Below, in pieces: positions 25,807 to 35,377 of a DNA stretch of 64,000 bases. Both the position numbers and the translations under genes were made by a program. Every line of letters starts with the position of its first letter. Positions within the stretch are counted from its first letter, which is position 1. Below the pieces are notes generated by a model, which saw nothing but the letters and a program-made list of their open reading frames with translations, searched no databases and had not been told where the DNA came from. Origin of the DNA: Mixta sp031457955 (GTDB lineage: Bacteria; Pseudomonadota; Gammaproteobacteria; Enterobacterales; Enterobacteriaceae). The stretch spans positions 44,865-108,864 of the forward strand of contig NZ_JAVDXN010000011.1 of NCBI RefSeq assembly GCF_031457955.1, written 5' to 3'.

Positions 25807-27651
25807 ATGAAAAAAGCAACCCGCCCCCTGCTGCAGGGCCTGCTGCTGAGCTGTCTGTCTGCCGGCGCACTGGCGGCGTCGATGGATGCCTCAAATCAGG
25901 AAGGCATCAACGCCGGCAAGGCCGCTGATGGCACAACCAGCGCCAACCCGAACAGTTATTTCGAGAATTACAGCGCAGACGCGCCGCAGCGCGCCCTGTA
26001 TAGCGGCCCGACGCAGACATCCACAAACATTGACGTGAAGGGGCAGAAGGAACTGAGTGAGTCAGATCTCGGGAAAACCGCGCATGAGTCTTACGTAAAC
26101 AACCCCGCGGACAGGCTCAGCTATGACTCCGACATGATGAAGTATAGCGACGAAATTCGCGAAAACGCGAACGCCATTACCGGCGTGAACGGCAGTCAGT
26201 GCGTGGCGCAGGAGCTGAACAAAACCACTTACACTACACACCGTTGTGAAATGGCCAATAACCTGACACAGGCCTGTACACGCAAGGCAACCATCGTGAC
26301 AACGGGTTCACGCGAGACGTACAGCACGAAACTGGTGCTGAATGCCGGCAGTGTAATCGGTAAACGGATTAATGATTACTGGGTGCAGTACGACGTCACG
26401 GTACCAGAAAACGGCACCGTGAGCAGCGGTACATGGGAACTGTTATATCCGAGAAGCAGTAGCTGGCACGGCGGCCGCCTCGATTATTCTTTCCAGACGA
26501 TGGGAAAAACGATCCGCACAAAGATTAACAATTCCGGCGCCTTCAGCATCACCTCTCAGCAGGTGAAGGCAGGTCAGATTATCAGCATGCGGATACGTTA
26601 CAACACCGATGGTCATTACGATTCGGCTGCAGATGGCATGATGCAGCAGATAACTAAAGGCATGATTGTTCTGCGCATTACCCTGCCGATGGAGGCTGTC
26701 AGGGATACTGTCGTACCGAAACTTCAGTGGACAAACAGCTGCCCGGCGAACATGGGGGATGCGGTGAAAATGAGTGAGACCTGCAGCGACCCGGGCGGCA
26801 CCCGCTCCGTGACCGTTGGCGGCAAGGCCTACAACCTCTACAGCGACTGCTGGGGCTACACCACACAGTGGAACGTTTTTGAAGACGACACTAACACCTG
26901 TCAGACGTACATCAACGATCCGAACTGCAGCGAAGGTACACGCACCTGCACCCAAAAAATTGGCAACCTCTGCGTTTACAGCAAACTGACCTACCAGTGC
27001 GCACATACCGAAAAGAGTACCGGCTACGTCTGCGGCTCGGAGTTTTACTGCTCTGACGGCAGCTGCTCGGCAATGCAGGCGGGCCAGAACCAGAATTTTG
27101 AAGCCGCCGTATCGCAGCTGGCTGCGCTCGCGGCGGCAGGTAAAGACTTCGCGGGCATGGACCCCAATTCGGTAACGGCCTTCACTGGCAAGGCAATGGC
27201 GTGTCGCAAGAGCGCGGCCGGCTTCAGTAACTGCTGCAAAAGCGGGGGCTGGGGTCAGGACGTGGGGCTGGCGCACTGCAACACCGAGGAAAAAGAGATC
27301 GGCACCGGCAAGGAGAAAAAGCTGGTCGTGAAGGTGGGCTCTTACTGCTCGAAAAAGGCACTCGGGGTCTGTCTGCAGAAGAAAGAGGGCTACTGCGTTT
27401 TTGACAGCAAGCTTGCCCGCATCGTGCAGGAGCAGGGGCGCCGTGACCAGCTGGGTATCAGCTTCGGTTCAGGCGAAAGCCCGGACTGCCGGGGAATAAA
27501 GGTGGCCGAGCTGCAGGGCATCAAATTTGACCACATCGACTTCAGCGACTTCTACGACGATCTCAACAGCAACATCAAACTGCCCGATCAGGACGCACTG
27601 AACCAGCGTATTACCTCTGACATCCGGAACAGCCTCAAATCAGGAGACTAA
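25807..27651 (+). CDS. traN: TraN mating-pair stabilisation adhesin
   Basis: A 614-aa outer-membrane, cysteine-rich protein (F TraN 602 aa). Signal peptide (ending AGALAA), a conserved N-terminal part, then a variable central region (about 170-320) that in F-like plasmids contacts recipient porins or OmpA, and a conserved Cys-rich C-terminal half (YVCGSEFYCSDGSCS and similar). Recipient specificity cannot be read directly from the sequence. It is 2 bp from traF. Confidence 0.95.
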   Translation: MKKATRPLLQGLLLSCLSAGALAASMDASNQEGINAGKAADGTTSANPNSYFENYSADAPQRALYSGPTQTSTNIDVKGQKELSESDLGKTAHESYVNNPADRLSYDSDMMKYSDEIRENANAITGVNGSQCVAQELNKTTYTTHRCEMANNLTQACTRKATIVTTGSRETYSTKLVLNAGSVIGKRINDYWVQYDVTVPENGTVSSGTWELLYPRSSSWHGGRLDYSFQTMGKTIRTKINNSGAFSITSQQVKAGQIISMRIRYNTDGHYDSAADGMMQQITKGMIVLRITLPMEAVRDTVVPKLQWTNSCPANMGDAVKMSETCSDPGGTRSVTVGGKAYNLYSDCWGYTTQWNVFEDDTNTCQTYINDPNCSEGTRTCTQKIGNLCVYSKLTYQCAHTEKSTGYVCGSEFYCSDGSCSAMQAGQNQNFEAAVSQLAALAAAGKDFAGMDPNSVTAFTGKAMACRKSAAGFSNCCKSGGWGQDVGLAHCNTEEKEIGTGKEKKLVVKVGSYCSKKALGVCLQKKEGYCVFDSKLARIVQEQGRRDQLGISFGSGESPDCRGIKVAELQGIKFDHIDFSDFYDDLNSNIKLPDQDALNQRITSDIRNSLKSGD

Positions 27652-27653
27652 GC

Positions 27654-28430
27654 GTGAGAAAACTTATCGGCCTGACGCTGCTGCTTGCGGTACTTCCGCT
27701 GCACGCAGCAGAGGAAAAAAAGCCCGACGGCTACCACTACGACCCGGCCGTCGGCTGGTACTGGTACAACGAGCCGGTAAAAAAGGATGAGGACGAGCAG
27801 CCGCCTGCGCCGCCCCCCGCGCCGCCGCAGGAGACGCCCACGCAGAAGATGAAACGCCTGCAGGCGTTTCGCGACAACCTGATGAATGAGGCGATGCTGC
27901 ACCCCTCCACCGAGAACATCCGGCGCTACAAAATCGTGCAGGACTGGATGGTGAATCAGGCCAGCCTGTTCGCCTCGCGCTGGGAAAAGGTGCTGCTGGA
28001 TAACCCCGAACTCGACTACAGCCTGAAGCACCCGTTCTACAACGGCACTGCCAATATCCAGTACACCGAGCGTCGTCAGAAGCAGCAGGCGGCCATCCGC
28101 TACGTGAACCAGCGCTACGGCGTGTTTTTCTTCTATCGCGGCAACGAGCCGCTGGATAACCGGCTCGGCGGGGTGGTGAAAGAGTTCAGCGAGCAGTACG
28201 GCCTGACCGTTATCCCGGTGACCGTTGACGGACGTGCGAGCCCCGACCTGCCGGACACCCGGCAGAACAACGGGCAGGCGGAGAAGATGAAAATCGAACA
28301 CTTCCCGGCCATCTACCTGGTTGAACCGCGCACGAAGAAATACCATCCGCTGGCGTACGGTTTTATCACCCAGGATGACCTGGCGCGCCGGATGCTCAAC
28401 ATCGTTACCGACTTCCAGCCCGAGGACTGA
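27654..28430 (+). CDS. traF: TraF pilus assembly protein
   Basis: A 258-aa periplasmic protein (F TraF 247 aa) with signal peptide, the family motif YDPAVGWYWYNEP, a Pro/Gln-rich linker and a C-terminal thioredoxin-like fold that lacks a CxxC motif (VFFFYRGNEPLDNRL, YLVEPRTKKYHPLAYGF). The coding start at 27654 reads GTG, with AGGAG upstream. Confidence 0.94.
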   Translation: MRKLIGLTLLLAVLPLHAAEEKKPDGYHYDPAVGWYWYNEPVKKDEDEQPPAPPPAPPQETPTQKMKRLQAFRDNLMNEAMLHPSTENIRRYKIVQDWMVNQASLFASRWEKVLLDNPELDYSLKHPFYNGTANIQYTERRQKQQAAIRYVNQRYGVFFFYRGNEPLDNRLGGVVKEFSEQYGLTVIPVTVDGRASPDLPDTRQNNGQAEKMKIEHFPAIYLVEPRTKKYHPLAYGFITQDDLARRMLNIVTDFQPED

Positions 28431-28433
28431 ACC

Positions 28434-29000
28434 ATGATATCGAAACTCTTTGCCGTACTGCTGATGCTCACGCCGGTACTGGCGACGGCCAGCACGATTG
28501 ACGACATTGCCCGCCTGGAGCAGGCGAAAGAGGGCGCGGACGCGCCGGCGGAAAGCCAGCCACAAAGAGAGGGGCCTGTAGCTGAGGCACAGGGCGCGCG
28601 GCAGCAGGCACCCACGAAGCCGGTGTGGTATCACCTGAGCGACGGTCGTCGTGTGGACGTGGGCCACTGGCAGATCGTGCACTTCGTCCGCTCAGACTGC
28701 TCGCACTGTCACCGTTTCAACCCGACCCTGAAGTCGGTCTCTGAGCAGACCGGCATCGGTGTGTTCGTCTACAGCTTTGACGGCAAGGGCGACGCGGTGT
28801 TCCCGAACGTTATGCCGGTAAACGACAACATTCTGAAGGACTTCTTCGCGGAGCTGCCGCAGGCAACTCCCACAGACTTCATTATTAACACGCAGTCGCT
28901 GGTGACCATCCCGCTGTCACAGGGGGAAATGAGTGAGGAGGCGCTGAAGCAGCGGCTGGATGAGTCCTTTGCGCTGGCCGTGCGTCTGGGGGTGCTGTGA
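28434..29000 (+). CDS. trbB: TrbB thiol-disulphide isomerase
   Basis: A 188-aa periplasmic thioredoxin-fold protein (F TrbB 179 aa) with active site CSHC (Cys89/Cys92) in VRSDCSHCHRFNP. In F it acts as a DsbC-type isomerase for Tra proteins. It follows traF directly; trbA, artA and traQ seen in F are absent. TGATG joins it to the next gene. Confidence 0.9.
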   Translation: MISKLFAVLLMLTPVLATASTIDDIARLEQAKEGADAPAESQPQREGPVAEAQGARQQAPTKPVWYHLSDGRRVDVGHWQIVHFVRSDCSHCHRFNPTLKSVSEQTGIGVFVYSFDGKGDAVFPNVMPVNDNILKDFFAELPQATPTDFIINTQSLVTIPLSQGEMSEEALKQRLDESFALAVRLGVL

Positions 29001-29392
29001 TGAAAGACAGACCGGTTTTATTCAACATTTCGGCCACCTTCAGGGTGATGCACGACATCAGCAGTGACGCCATCGTCAGTAAACTGATGTGCATTTTTTC
29101 CGGCCTTACGGGTATTGAGGTTGCCTGCTACCGCGCCGGTTGTTCCGTCACCGAACTGCTGGTTCATCGGGAGAATACCACACCTTTTTGTCTGACCATC
29201 TGTCAGGGCGAGCTTAGCGTTCCACCTGTTAGCGACGATGACCTGCGACTTTCTCATAAGGAAATTAGCCTCCCGGACACCGCAGACGTATTCCTTCTGA
29301 TTACCACGCTGGTCAGACGTGCCGGGCTGGTTCCAAAGCTGATACAGGACCCGCACTCATCTATCGTGATGGAGTTCATCCGCCATGACTGA
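29000..29392 (+). CDS. Unassigned tra-operon protein between TrbB and TraH
   Basis: A 130-aa product with no signal peptide or clear membrane segment. It contains three cysteines (SKLMCIF, VACYRAGC) and a C-terminus IQDPHSSIVMEFIRHD. It occupies roughly the place of trbJ in F but I see no recognisable similarity. The start overlaps the trbB stop (TGATG) and the 3' end overlaps the reading frame that leads into traH, so it is embedded in the operon. Confidence 0.65.
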   Translation: MKDRPVLFNISATFRVMHDISSDAIVSKLMCIFSGLTGIEVACYRAGCSVTELLVHRENTTPFCLTICQGELSVPPVSDDDLRLSHKEISLPDTADVFLLITTLVRRAGLVPKLIQDPHSSIVMEFIRHD

Positions 29393-29423
29393 TTTCAGAA
29401 TCGACTTTATGAGGAACGACTCA

Positions 29424-30788
29424 ATGCGCCGCATCTTTTCTGTTGCTCTCAGCCTCGGCCTGCTGTTTTCTGCTACGGCGAACGCGGACGTGCAGAAAGA
29501 CATCAATAAGTTCTTTAACGAGATGGGCGGCGGCGGTGGCAACTACACGCAGGCGGCCGCGTGGCAGGGCCAGTCCGCAGGCTACCTTACCGGCGGCAAC
29601 CTGTTTATCCGCACGCCGGTGCGCAATATCCAGCTGATCTCGGTAACGCTCCCGGACATTAAATCAGGCTGCGGCGGCATTGACGCCTATCTCGGCTCGT
29701 TCAGTTTTATCAATGGCGACCAGATAAAAATCATGGGCAAGCAAATACTGAGCAACGCCGCCGGCTACGCCTTTGATCTCGGACTGGAAACCATTTGCCC
29801 GCAGTGCAAGTCGGTAAAGGATTACCTGCAGAAGCTTGCGGCGGACACCAACAACATGAACATTTCTACCTGTCAGGCCGCACAATCCATCGTCGGCGGA
29901 CTGTGGCCAAAAACCCAGGCGGCCAGCGCGCAGATTTGCCAGGACCTCGGTACCAAACACGACGTGTTTTCCGACTGGGCGGCGTCCCGTCAGGGCTGCG
30001 GTGTCGGTGGCGAAAACAACAGCGTGTTCGGCAAGGCGACTGACGAAGAGAAGAAGCGTATCCCGCGCAACCGCAACCTGACATGGGAAACGTTCACGAA
30101 GCTCAACCAGTTTTTCAGCAACGATCGTGCGCTCAAGGAATTCATTATGTCGATGGTCGGCACGGTGATTTATGACGCGAACGGTAACCCGACGTTCCTG
30201 CAGCCGCGCGGCGGCAGTGAGTCAATGTTCAACACGCTCCTGAACGGCGGCACCGAGAAAATCTACCGCTGCAACGACAACACCACCTGTCTGTCACCCA
30301 CCATTGCGAATCTTACCCTGAGCGAAGACGAGGGCATGACCGGCCGGGTACGTGACATGCTCAATGACATTTTTGACAAAGCGCGCAGCGACACGGCACT
30401 GACCGAAAGCGAGAAAGCGCTCATCAGCAGCACGCGGGTGCGCATCCTACGCTACACCATCGATTCTGCCTCCGTGGGCATGGATCAGAGCGTGGTCAGC
30501 AGCCTGGCAGAGTACATCGCGGCCGACATGGTGATGTCCTACATCAATGGCCTGATTGACGTGGCCGCGAGCGCCGCCGCCGGCACGCTCGGTACCGAAG
30601 AAGAGAACAAGCATTTTCGCGAGAACCTGCGTCAGGTGCGCAACGAGCTGAGCCAGCGCGTCGCGCGCATTCAGGTGCAGCAGAACGGACTGGCTGAATA
30701 CGACCGCAGCCTGTCTGAGACGCGCCAGCAGCTCTCTTCCTCCGTTTCCGACAGCGTTCTGTCGAACTATCAATTCGGGAGTAACTGA
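29424..30788 (+). CDS. traH: TraH pilus assembly protein
   Basis: A 454-aa periplasmic protein (F TraH 458 aa) with signal peptide MRRIFSVALSLGLLFSATANA, a Gly-rich stretch NEMGGGGGNYTQA and C-terminal coiled coils. It is needed for pilus assembly. The ATG at 29424 follows GAGGA and opens the signal peptide; an in-frame codon at 29385 overlaps the previous gene. It ends TGATG with traG. Confidence 0.94.
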   Translation: MRRIFSVALSLGLLFSATANADVQKDINKFFNEMGGGGGNYTQAAAWQGQSAGYLTGGNLFIRTPVRNIQLISVTLPDIKSGCGGIDAYLGSFSFINGDQIKIMGKQILSNAAGYAFDLGLETICPQCKSVKDYLQKLAADTNNMNISTCQAAQSIVGGLWPKTQAASAQICQDLGTKHDVFSDWAASRQGCGVGGENNSVFGKATDEEKKRIPRNRNLTWETFTKLNQFFSNDRALKEFIMSMVGTVIYDANGNPTFLQPRGGSESMFNTLLNGGTEKIYRCNDNTTCLSPTIANLTLSEDEGMTGRVRDMLNDIFDKARSDTALTESEKALISSTRVRILRYTIDSASVGMDQSVVSSLAEYIAADMVMSYINGLIDVAASAAAGTLGTEEENKHFRENLRQVRNELSQRVARIQVQQNGLAEYDRSLSETRQQLSSSVSDSVLSNYQFGSN

Positions 30789-33658
30789 TGGCACTTGATA
30801 TCTGGGTGGTGAGTTCCGGTGGCATGATCACAATGGGCCTTAACGCCGTGGCGACCATGATGGAAAACGGCGGCTGGCACAGCACAATTTGGGTGGCGGA
30901 GATGCTGGGCATCGCTTTTTGCGTAATGACCTATCTGCGCACGCATAACATGTCCGCCATGTTCGGGTGGGGGATGACGTTCGTGCTGGTCACCGCGCTG
31001 TTGCTGACGCCAAAGGTCACCGTGGTGGTCAACGATCTGACCGCTCCGGATACTATAGGGCGGGTGGATAACGTGCCGGTAGGCCTGGCGATGCCGCTGT
31101 ATCTTGTTACCGGCGCGGGCTATACGCTCACGACAGGCTATGAAGATATTTTTCACTTCCCGGATGAGCGGTCTTATACAAAAACCGGCATGCTGTTCGC
31201 CAGCAAGCTGATGCAGGACAGCTTTACTGTTCAGAGCCGTGACCCGGTACTCACCTACAATATGGGGGAGTTTTCTAAAAATTGCGTTGTGCCGGACATC
31301 ATGCTGAACCAAAAATACAGCATGCAGGACGTCATGGAGTCAGAGGACGTCGCGTCGCTGATATTTGAAAACCCGAGCCCGCTGCGCGGCGTCTACTGGC
31401 GTGATGGTACCGGCACCACGTTCATGGTGTGCCGCGAGGCAGCACCGCGACTGAAAACCCTCCTGACGGCACAGGGAAACAACACCGGCGCGACCTTTAT
31501 GGATCATGCAGCCAGAATGCTGCCGGGTAACCGGGCGCCGCAGACGGTCTATGCCGAGCAGCTGGCGGGTTCTTACGACTACTTTTTTGACAGCAGTAAG
31601 TCTGCGCAGACCATCATGATGCAGAACATCGCCGTCGCGGGCCTGCGTCGCGGGCTGAACAGCTACGTGAAGGGCATGAACGACACCGCTTCGATGGTGG
31701 ACATTGCCTCCGAGCAGTCGCTGATGAAGCTCAGGCTGTCGCATGCGGTGAGCTACACCATCGCAACGGAGGTGCTGCCGCAGCTGCATACGGTACTGCT
31801 GCTGTTCTGCATCTGCATCTTCCCGGTGATGGTGCTGGCGCTGTACGTGCGGGAAATTGCCTGGTCGGTTATCAAGAACTACCTGAATTTTATAGGGAGC
31901 CTGATGCTCTGGCCGGTGATGTTCGCCATCTTTAACTTTGCCGTGAACTACAGCACGCAGAACAGTTTCCACGCCACGGGACCGACGCTGTCCAACATGA
32001 ACCGCCTGATGGAAACCAGCACCACCACGGCAGGTATAGCTGGCTGGCTGATGCTCTCTATCCCATTCCTAGCATTCCGTCTGTTTACCGGGCTGGGTCA
32101 GGGTTTTGCCAGCCTCAGCTCCAGTCTGGGCAGCGCGCTCAGCAGCGCCTCTGCTGCCGATTCCGGCGCGGTGGCGTCCGGCAACATGAGCGTGGGTAAC
32201 GTGCAGCTCGATAACATTAACGGGCACAAAACAGACCTGAACCGTGTGTACCGCGAGGGCAATACCACGATGCAGCTGGGTAACGGGGCGATGCGCACCA
32301 TGACGCAGGAGGGGCAGACGGTGTATGACGCATCAGGTGCAACCAGCCGGCTGCCGGTCGATCTGCACCTTGACCGCAACCTGGCAAGCGCAGCGCAACG
32401 CTCAGTGCGTGACAGCATGGCACAGACCGAAATGGCGGCGCAGGGTTACAACCACTCGGTGCAGGAAACCGGCTCGCAGCTCAAACAGTTCCATGAGCAG
32501 TTCGGCAACAGCGACTCGAAAACGCTCTCAGCTTCAACCGGCTTAAGCGTGACCGATGCCGAGCGTGTGAACAAAATGCAGAATGTGGCGCAGGACTATG
32601 CGACCCGTAACCATATCTCCCTTAATGAGGCGTACTCTGAGCTTGAAAACAAATCGCGCGATCTAGCTGTTAATGGTGGCGCGCGCGTACAGGCTGGTGT
32701 TGATAGCAGCAAGCATCTGTTTGGAAAGGGGGCTGAACTCGTAACTGGTTTATCAGGTAAAGCAGATGTGCATGCTGGGGTTGAGACAACGGGGCGAACA
32801 GGTTCAACATCACAGACTACTCAGGGAGGACAAAAAGGAAACGACAACTCCCAGACCATTTCTACACGCGAATCGCAGGACTTCAGTCAGGGTATGGACG
32901 TGCTGCGTAACTACAGCACGACTTACAATGGACAGCATGTTGATAACAATGCGTCCGGCCTGATGAACCAAATTTCCTCGGGCATCACCACCTCTGACAG
33001 CAAATACGCGCAGTACACTGCCAGCCAGTCACATACGCATGAGCTGCAGAAGATGGCCTCTGAGACCGAAACGCTCAGCGCAGGCGCGCGCGACAACTAC
33101 ACGCAGCAGTTTGTGCAGTGGGCAATGCAGCGTTCGCCGGGCAATGCCGAAACCATCCTTACCAACACGTCAGATGAAAACGTTCAGAAACAGCGTGACG
33201 GTCTGGTTCAGGAATTCTTCGCCGAGAAGCTTCAGGGGCGTATTGATGGTGATTATGCGCGCAACTCAGGAAGTACGGGAGAAGGTATGGGCGCACCGGC
33301 GAATACAGCAGGTACGCAGTTTGGTAGCGGATATAACAGCGCAAACCAGAGCATTGACGCGGGTGTGGCCAAGAATAACATTCGTACAGATGTGAGCGGA
33401 GAAGTTGAGGCCCAAAGTGCAGCCGTGAATAAAAGAGCGAGCCAAGCACAGACGGAACTGAAGTCAGGTGAAGCTAAATCTCAGGCAGGAGTAAATGAAA
33501 GACAAGATGAATTTAGCCGAGCAGGTCAAAATTATCAGCATGAAAAGACTGCAGCTGATAAAGCTCAAGGGAATTGGCTCCCAAAAGAAGCTAATGATAT
33601 GCTCAGTAAAAATGAGAAGACAAAAGAATTCCTTGATGAGCAAAAGAAAAAGCCGTAA
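30788..33658 (+). CDS. traG: TraG mating-pair formation protein
   Basis: A 956-aa inner-membrane protein (F TraG 938 aa). The N-terminal third has several membrane spans (including VLLLFCICIFPVMVLALYV near residue 345 and WLMLSIPFLAFRLFTG near 430) and serves pilus assembly; the C-terminal periplasmic part is Gln/Ser-rich and serves mating-pair stabilisation and, in F, entry exclusion by interaction with TraS. The final 200 residues become AT-richer in coding, like the following traS, consistent with shared variation of exclusion specificity. Confidence 0.94.
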   Translation: MALDIWVVSSGGMITMGLNAVATMMENGGWHSTIWVAEMLGIAFCVMTYLRTHNMSAMFGWGMTFVLVTALLLTPKVTVVVNDLTAPDTIGRVDNVPVGLAMPLYLVTGAGYTLTTGYEDIFHFPDERSYTKTGMLFASKLMQDSFTVQSRDPVLTYNMGEFSKNCVVPDIMLNQKYSMQDVMESEDVASLIFENPSPLRGVYWRDGTGTTFMVCREAAPRLKTLLTAQGNNTGATFMDHAARMLPGNRAPQTVYAEQLAGSYDYFFDSSKSAQTIMMQNIAVAGLRRGLNSYVKGMNDTASMVDIASEQSLMKLRLSHAVSYTIATEVLPQLHTVLLLFCICIFPVMVLALYVREIAWSVIKNYLNFIGSLMLWPVMFAIFNFAVNYSTQNSFHATGPTLSNMNRLMETSTTTAGIAGWLMLSIPFLAFRLFTGLGQGFASLSSSLGSALSSASAADSGAVASGNMSVGNVQLDNINGHKTDLNRVYREGNTTMQLGNGAMRTMTQEGQTVYDASGATSRLPVDLHLDRNLASAAQRSVRDSMAQTEMAAQGYNHSVQETGSQLKQFHEQFGNSDSKTLSASTGLSVTDAERVNKMQNVAQDYATRNHISLNEAYSELENKSRDLAVNGGARVQAGVDSSKHLFGKGAELVTGLSGKADVHAGVETTGRTGSTSQTTQGGQKGNDNSQTISTRESQDFSQGMDVLRNYSTTYNGQHVDNNASGLMNQISSGITTSDSKYAQYTASQSHTHELQKMASETETLSAGARDNYTQQFVQWAMQRSPGNAETILTNTSDENVQKQRDGLVQEFFAEKLQGRIDGDYARNSGSTGEGMGAPANTAGTQFGSGYNSANQSIDAGVAKNNIRTDVSGEVEAQSAAVNKRASQAQTELKSGEAKSQAGVNERQDEFSRAGQNYQHEKTAADKAQGNWLPKEANDMLSKNEKTKEFLDEQKKKP

Positions 33659-33692
33659 CCAATGGTCGATAACTTAAAATTGAGGTTTGAAT

Positions 33693-34220
33693 ATGAGCAT
33701 CACATATAATCAAATTAAACTTGAGGTGAGGCAAATCTCGGAAGAGCTTGCCAAGTCAGATTCGGTAGTTCCAGGTGTTTTTCAAAGCGTTAAGGGTGGG
33801 CTATTACCTGCGTTGATATATTTCTGCTTTTACATTGCGTGTATATACACCGATGTTTACATTAAAACGGTTTGGCAGGGTGTTGGGGTAATATCAATAT
33901 TTTTTTGGGTGTTTATTACTTTGTTTATGAGTGGGTATGGGCGGATTTTTTCCATGCTTCCTAAAGACGCCGAACAAAGGTATGAGATAGTGAGAATCTA
34001 TACCAAAAAAGTAAAGGTTTACTATCTGGTTTGGGTTGCTGCCATAGTTGTGGCTGGGTTGGTTTCTGTCTTTTCAATACTAAATATCATAGCATTAGCA
34101 GGTATATCCCTGTTATCCACAGTGATTATTGCACTCGCTTTTAATTTTGATACATCCCGCTTTCAGTTGGCTGGTTTATTTGGTGTTTTAAGCGCCGCAA
34201 AAGATAATTTAAATCGATAA
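33693..34220 (+). CDS. traS: TraS-like entry-exclusion membrane protein
   Basis: A 175-aa protein with four predicted membrane segments (ALIYFCFYIACIYT, GVISIFFWVFITLFM, VWVAAIVVAGLVSVFSI, AGISLLSTVIIALAFNF) and hydrophilic termini, lying directly after traG. F TraS (149 aa) is a similar inner-membrane protein in that position that recognises donor TraG. AT-rich coding distinguishes it from neighbouring tra genes. The ATG at 33693 has GAGG upstream; the TTG at 33687 is less likely. Identity rests on position and topology. Confidence 0.65.
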   Translation: MSITYNQIKLEVRQISEELAKSDSVVPGVFQSVKGGLLPALIYFCFYIACIYTDVYIKTVWQGVGVISIFFWVFITLFMSGYGRIFSMLPKDAEQRYEIVRIYTKKVKVYYLVWVAAIVVAGLVSVFSILNIIALAGISLLSTVIIALAFNFDTSRFQLAGLFGVLSAAKDNLNR

Positions 34221-34292
34221 TTACCCATCTTCACGTTAGGCCCGTCATAAAATGGCGGGCAATGTTTCTTTAATTAAAGATTTGAGGTGATA

Positions 34293-35204
34293 ATGCTAAT
34301 TCATCTGACCCCCTCTTTTTTTCTTAATTACTCAAATATCTCTGTTGATTTAATTGATGTCGAAATTCCTGAGCTGGGTTTGCATCTGCAGGCTGAAAGA
34401 GATATTACCGTTCGGTTCCCGTCGCCGAATAAGCGCCTGCATTATGTCTGCCGAAAAAAAGGCCGTAAGGCTATTCACGGCATTCTGCTGAATACGGACA
34501 CTTACGTAACGGACATTACTGTGAATACCCGCTGGCTAGTGCAGGGCAATGTGTCTTTGCACCGAGTGCATATGCACATCGTGGGTGCAGACGATGCGGC
34601 AACGGACGTCATTCACCTCTGGAGTGGCGTCTGGAATACACCGTTCCGGGATAAGGCTCCCGACCTCACAAAAAACTGGATACCGGCATCCTGTCAGCCC
34701 CGCCTGACCGTGAATGCCGGCGACAGGCCGTCCGTGCGTGAACCGGCTATCTGGCGTCGCGCCGACCCGGCCGGGATTATCCGCCAGCAGACGGAATTCT
34801 ATACTGCCGCGACGGTGGAGCCTGAACGCCTGCTTTCACCCTCCCGCAGCAACAGCCGTCTGCCGGCACTGGAAGACGCCTTTGACTGCAAAGTCCGCGA
34901 CTACGCTGACACCCTGCGTGTGCTTTACGCCTATCCGGGCGTGACGGTATGTCCGGTTACAGAGCATGAAGAGCTTATCGAAAGCGACATGAAAGAAATT
35001 GGAGAGCTTGATGCGTTTACGTCGATCATTCAGCCCGTGCTGCAGGAAGTTCGCGCGGTATGCCCGGTGTTTTTTACCAATACCACTAACCTGATGAACT
35101 GTATCCGTCGTTTCTCCGCGCATTTTCGCGCCCTGTCCGGTGCCGAAAAGCAGTTTGTTGAGTACCAGATTAACCAGCCGCTGTTTCAGGTTTCAGATCG
35201 CTGA
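34293..35204 (+). CDS. Hypothetical protein in the traT position
   Basis: A 303-aa soluble protein between traS and traD, where F has traT. It lacks the lipoprotein signal expected of TraT, so it is not a surface exclusion lipoprotein of that type. The N-terminal half is beta-rich (DVEIPELGLHLQAERDITVRF), the C-terminal half helical. No family recognised. The ATG at 34293 follows GAGG; a GTG at 34287 is an alternative. Confidence 0.7.
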   Translation: MLIHLTPSFFLNYSNISVDLIDVEIPELGLHLQAERDITVRFPSPNKRLHYVCRKKGRKAIHGILLNTDTYVTDITVNTRWLVQGNVSLHRVHMHIVGADDAATDVIHLWSGVWNTPFRDKAPDLTKNWIPASCQPRLTVNAGDRPSVREPAIWRRADPAGIIRQQTEFYTAATVEPERLLSPSRSNSRLPALEDAFDCKVRDYADTLRVLYAYPGVTVCPVTEHEELIESDMKEIGELDAFTSIIQPVLQEVRAVCPVFFTNTTNLMNCIRRFSAHFRALSGAEKQFVEYQINQPLFQVSDR

Positions 35205-35377
35205 GACCGCCCGCCGCACAGCCTGACGCGCCATGCGTCTGGCGGAGGAGGCGGAATATCACGTCAGCCCAGCCGGGCACGTTCACACCGTAATTAAACC
35301 TTGCGCAGCTACCGGCCTGGCCTACGCCTGTCCGCAGCTCTGCACGTTTACCACTGTTTCCACATAAAGGATTTTCA

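Noticed and set aside
34293..35204. traT was considered for the gene between traS and traD
   Set aside because: No lipoprotein signal and different length; TraT is a 243-aa outer-membrane lipoprotein.
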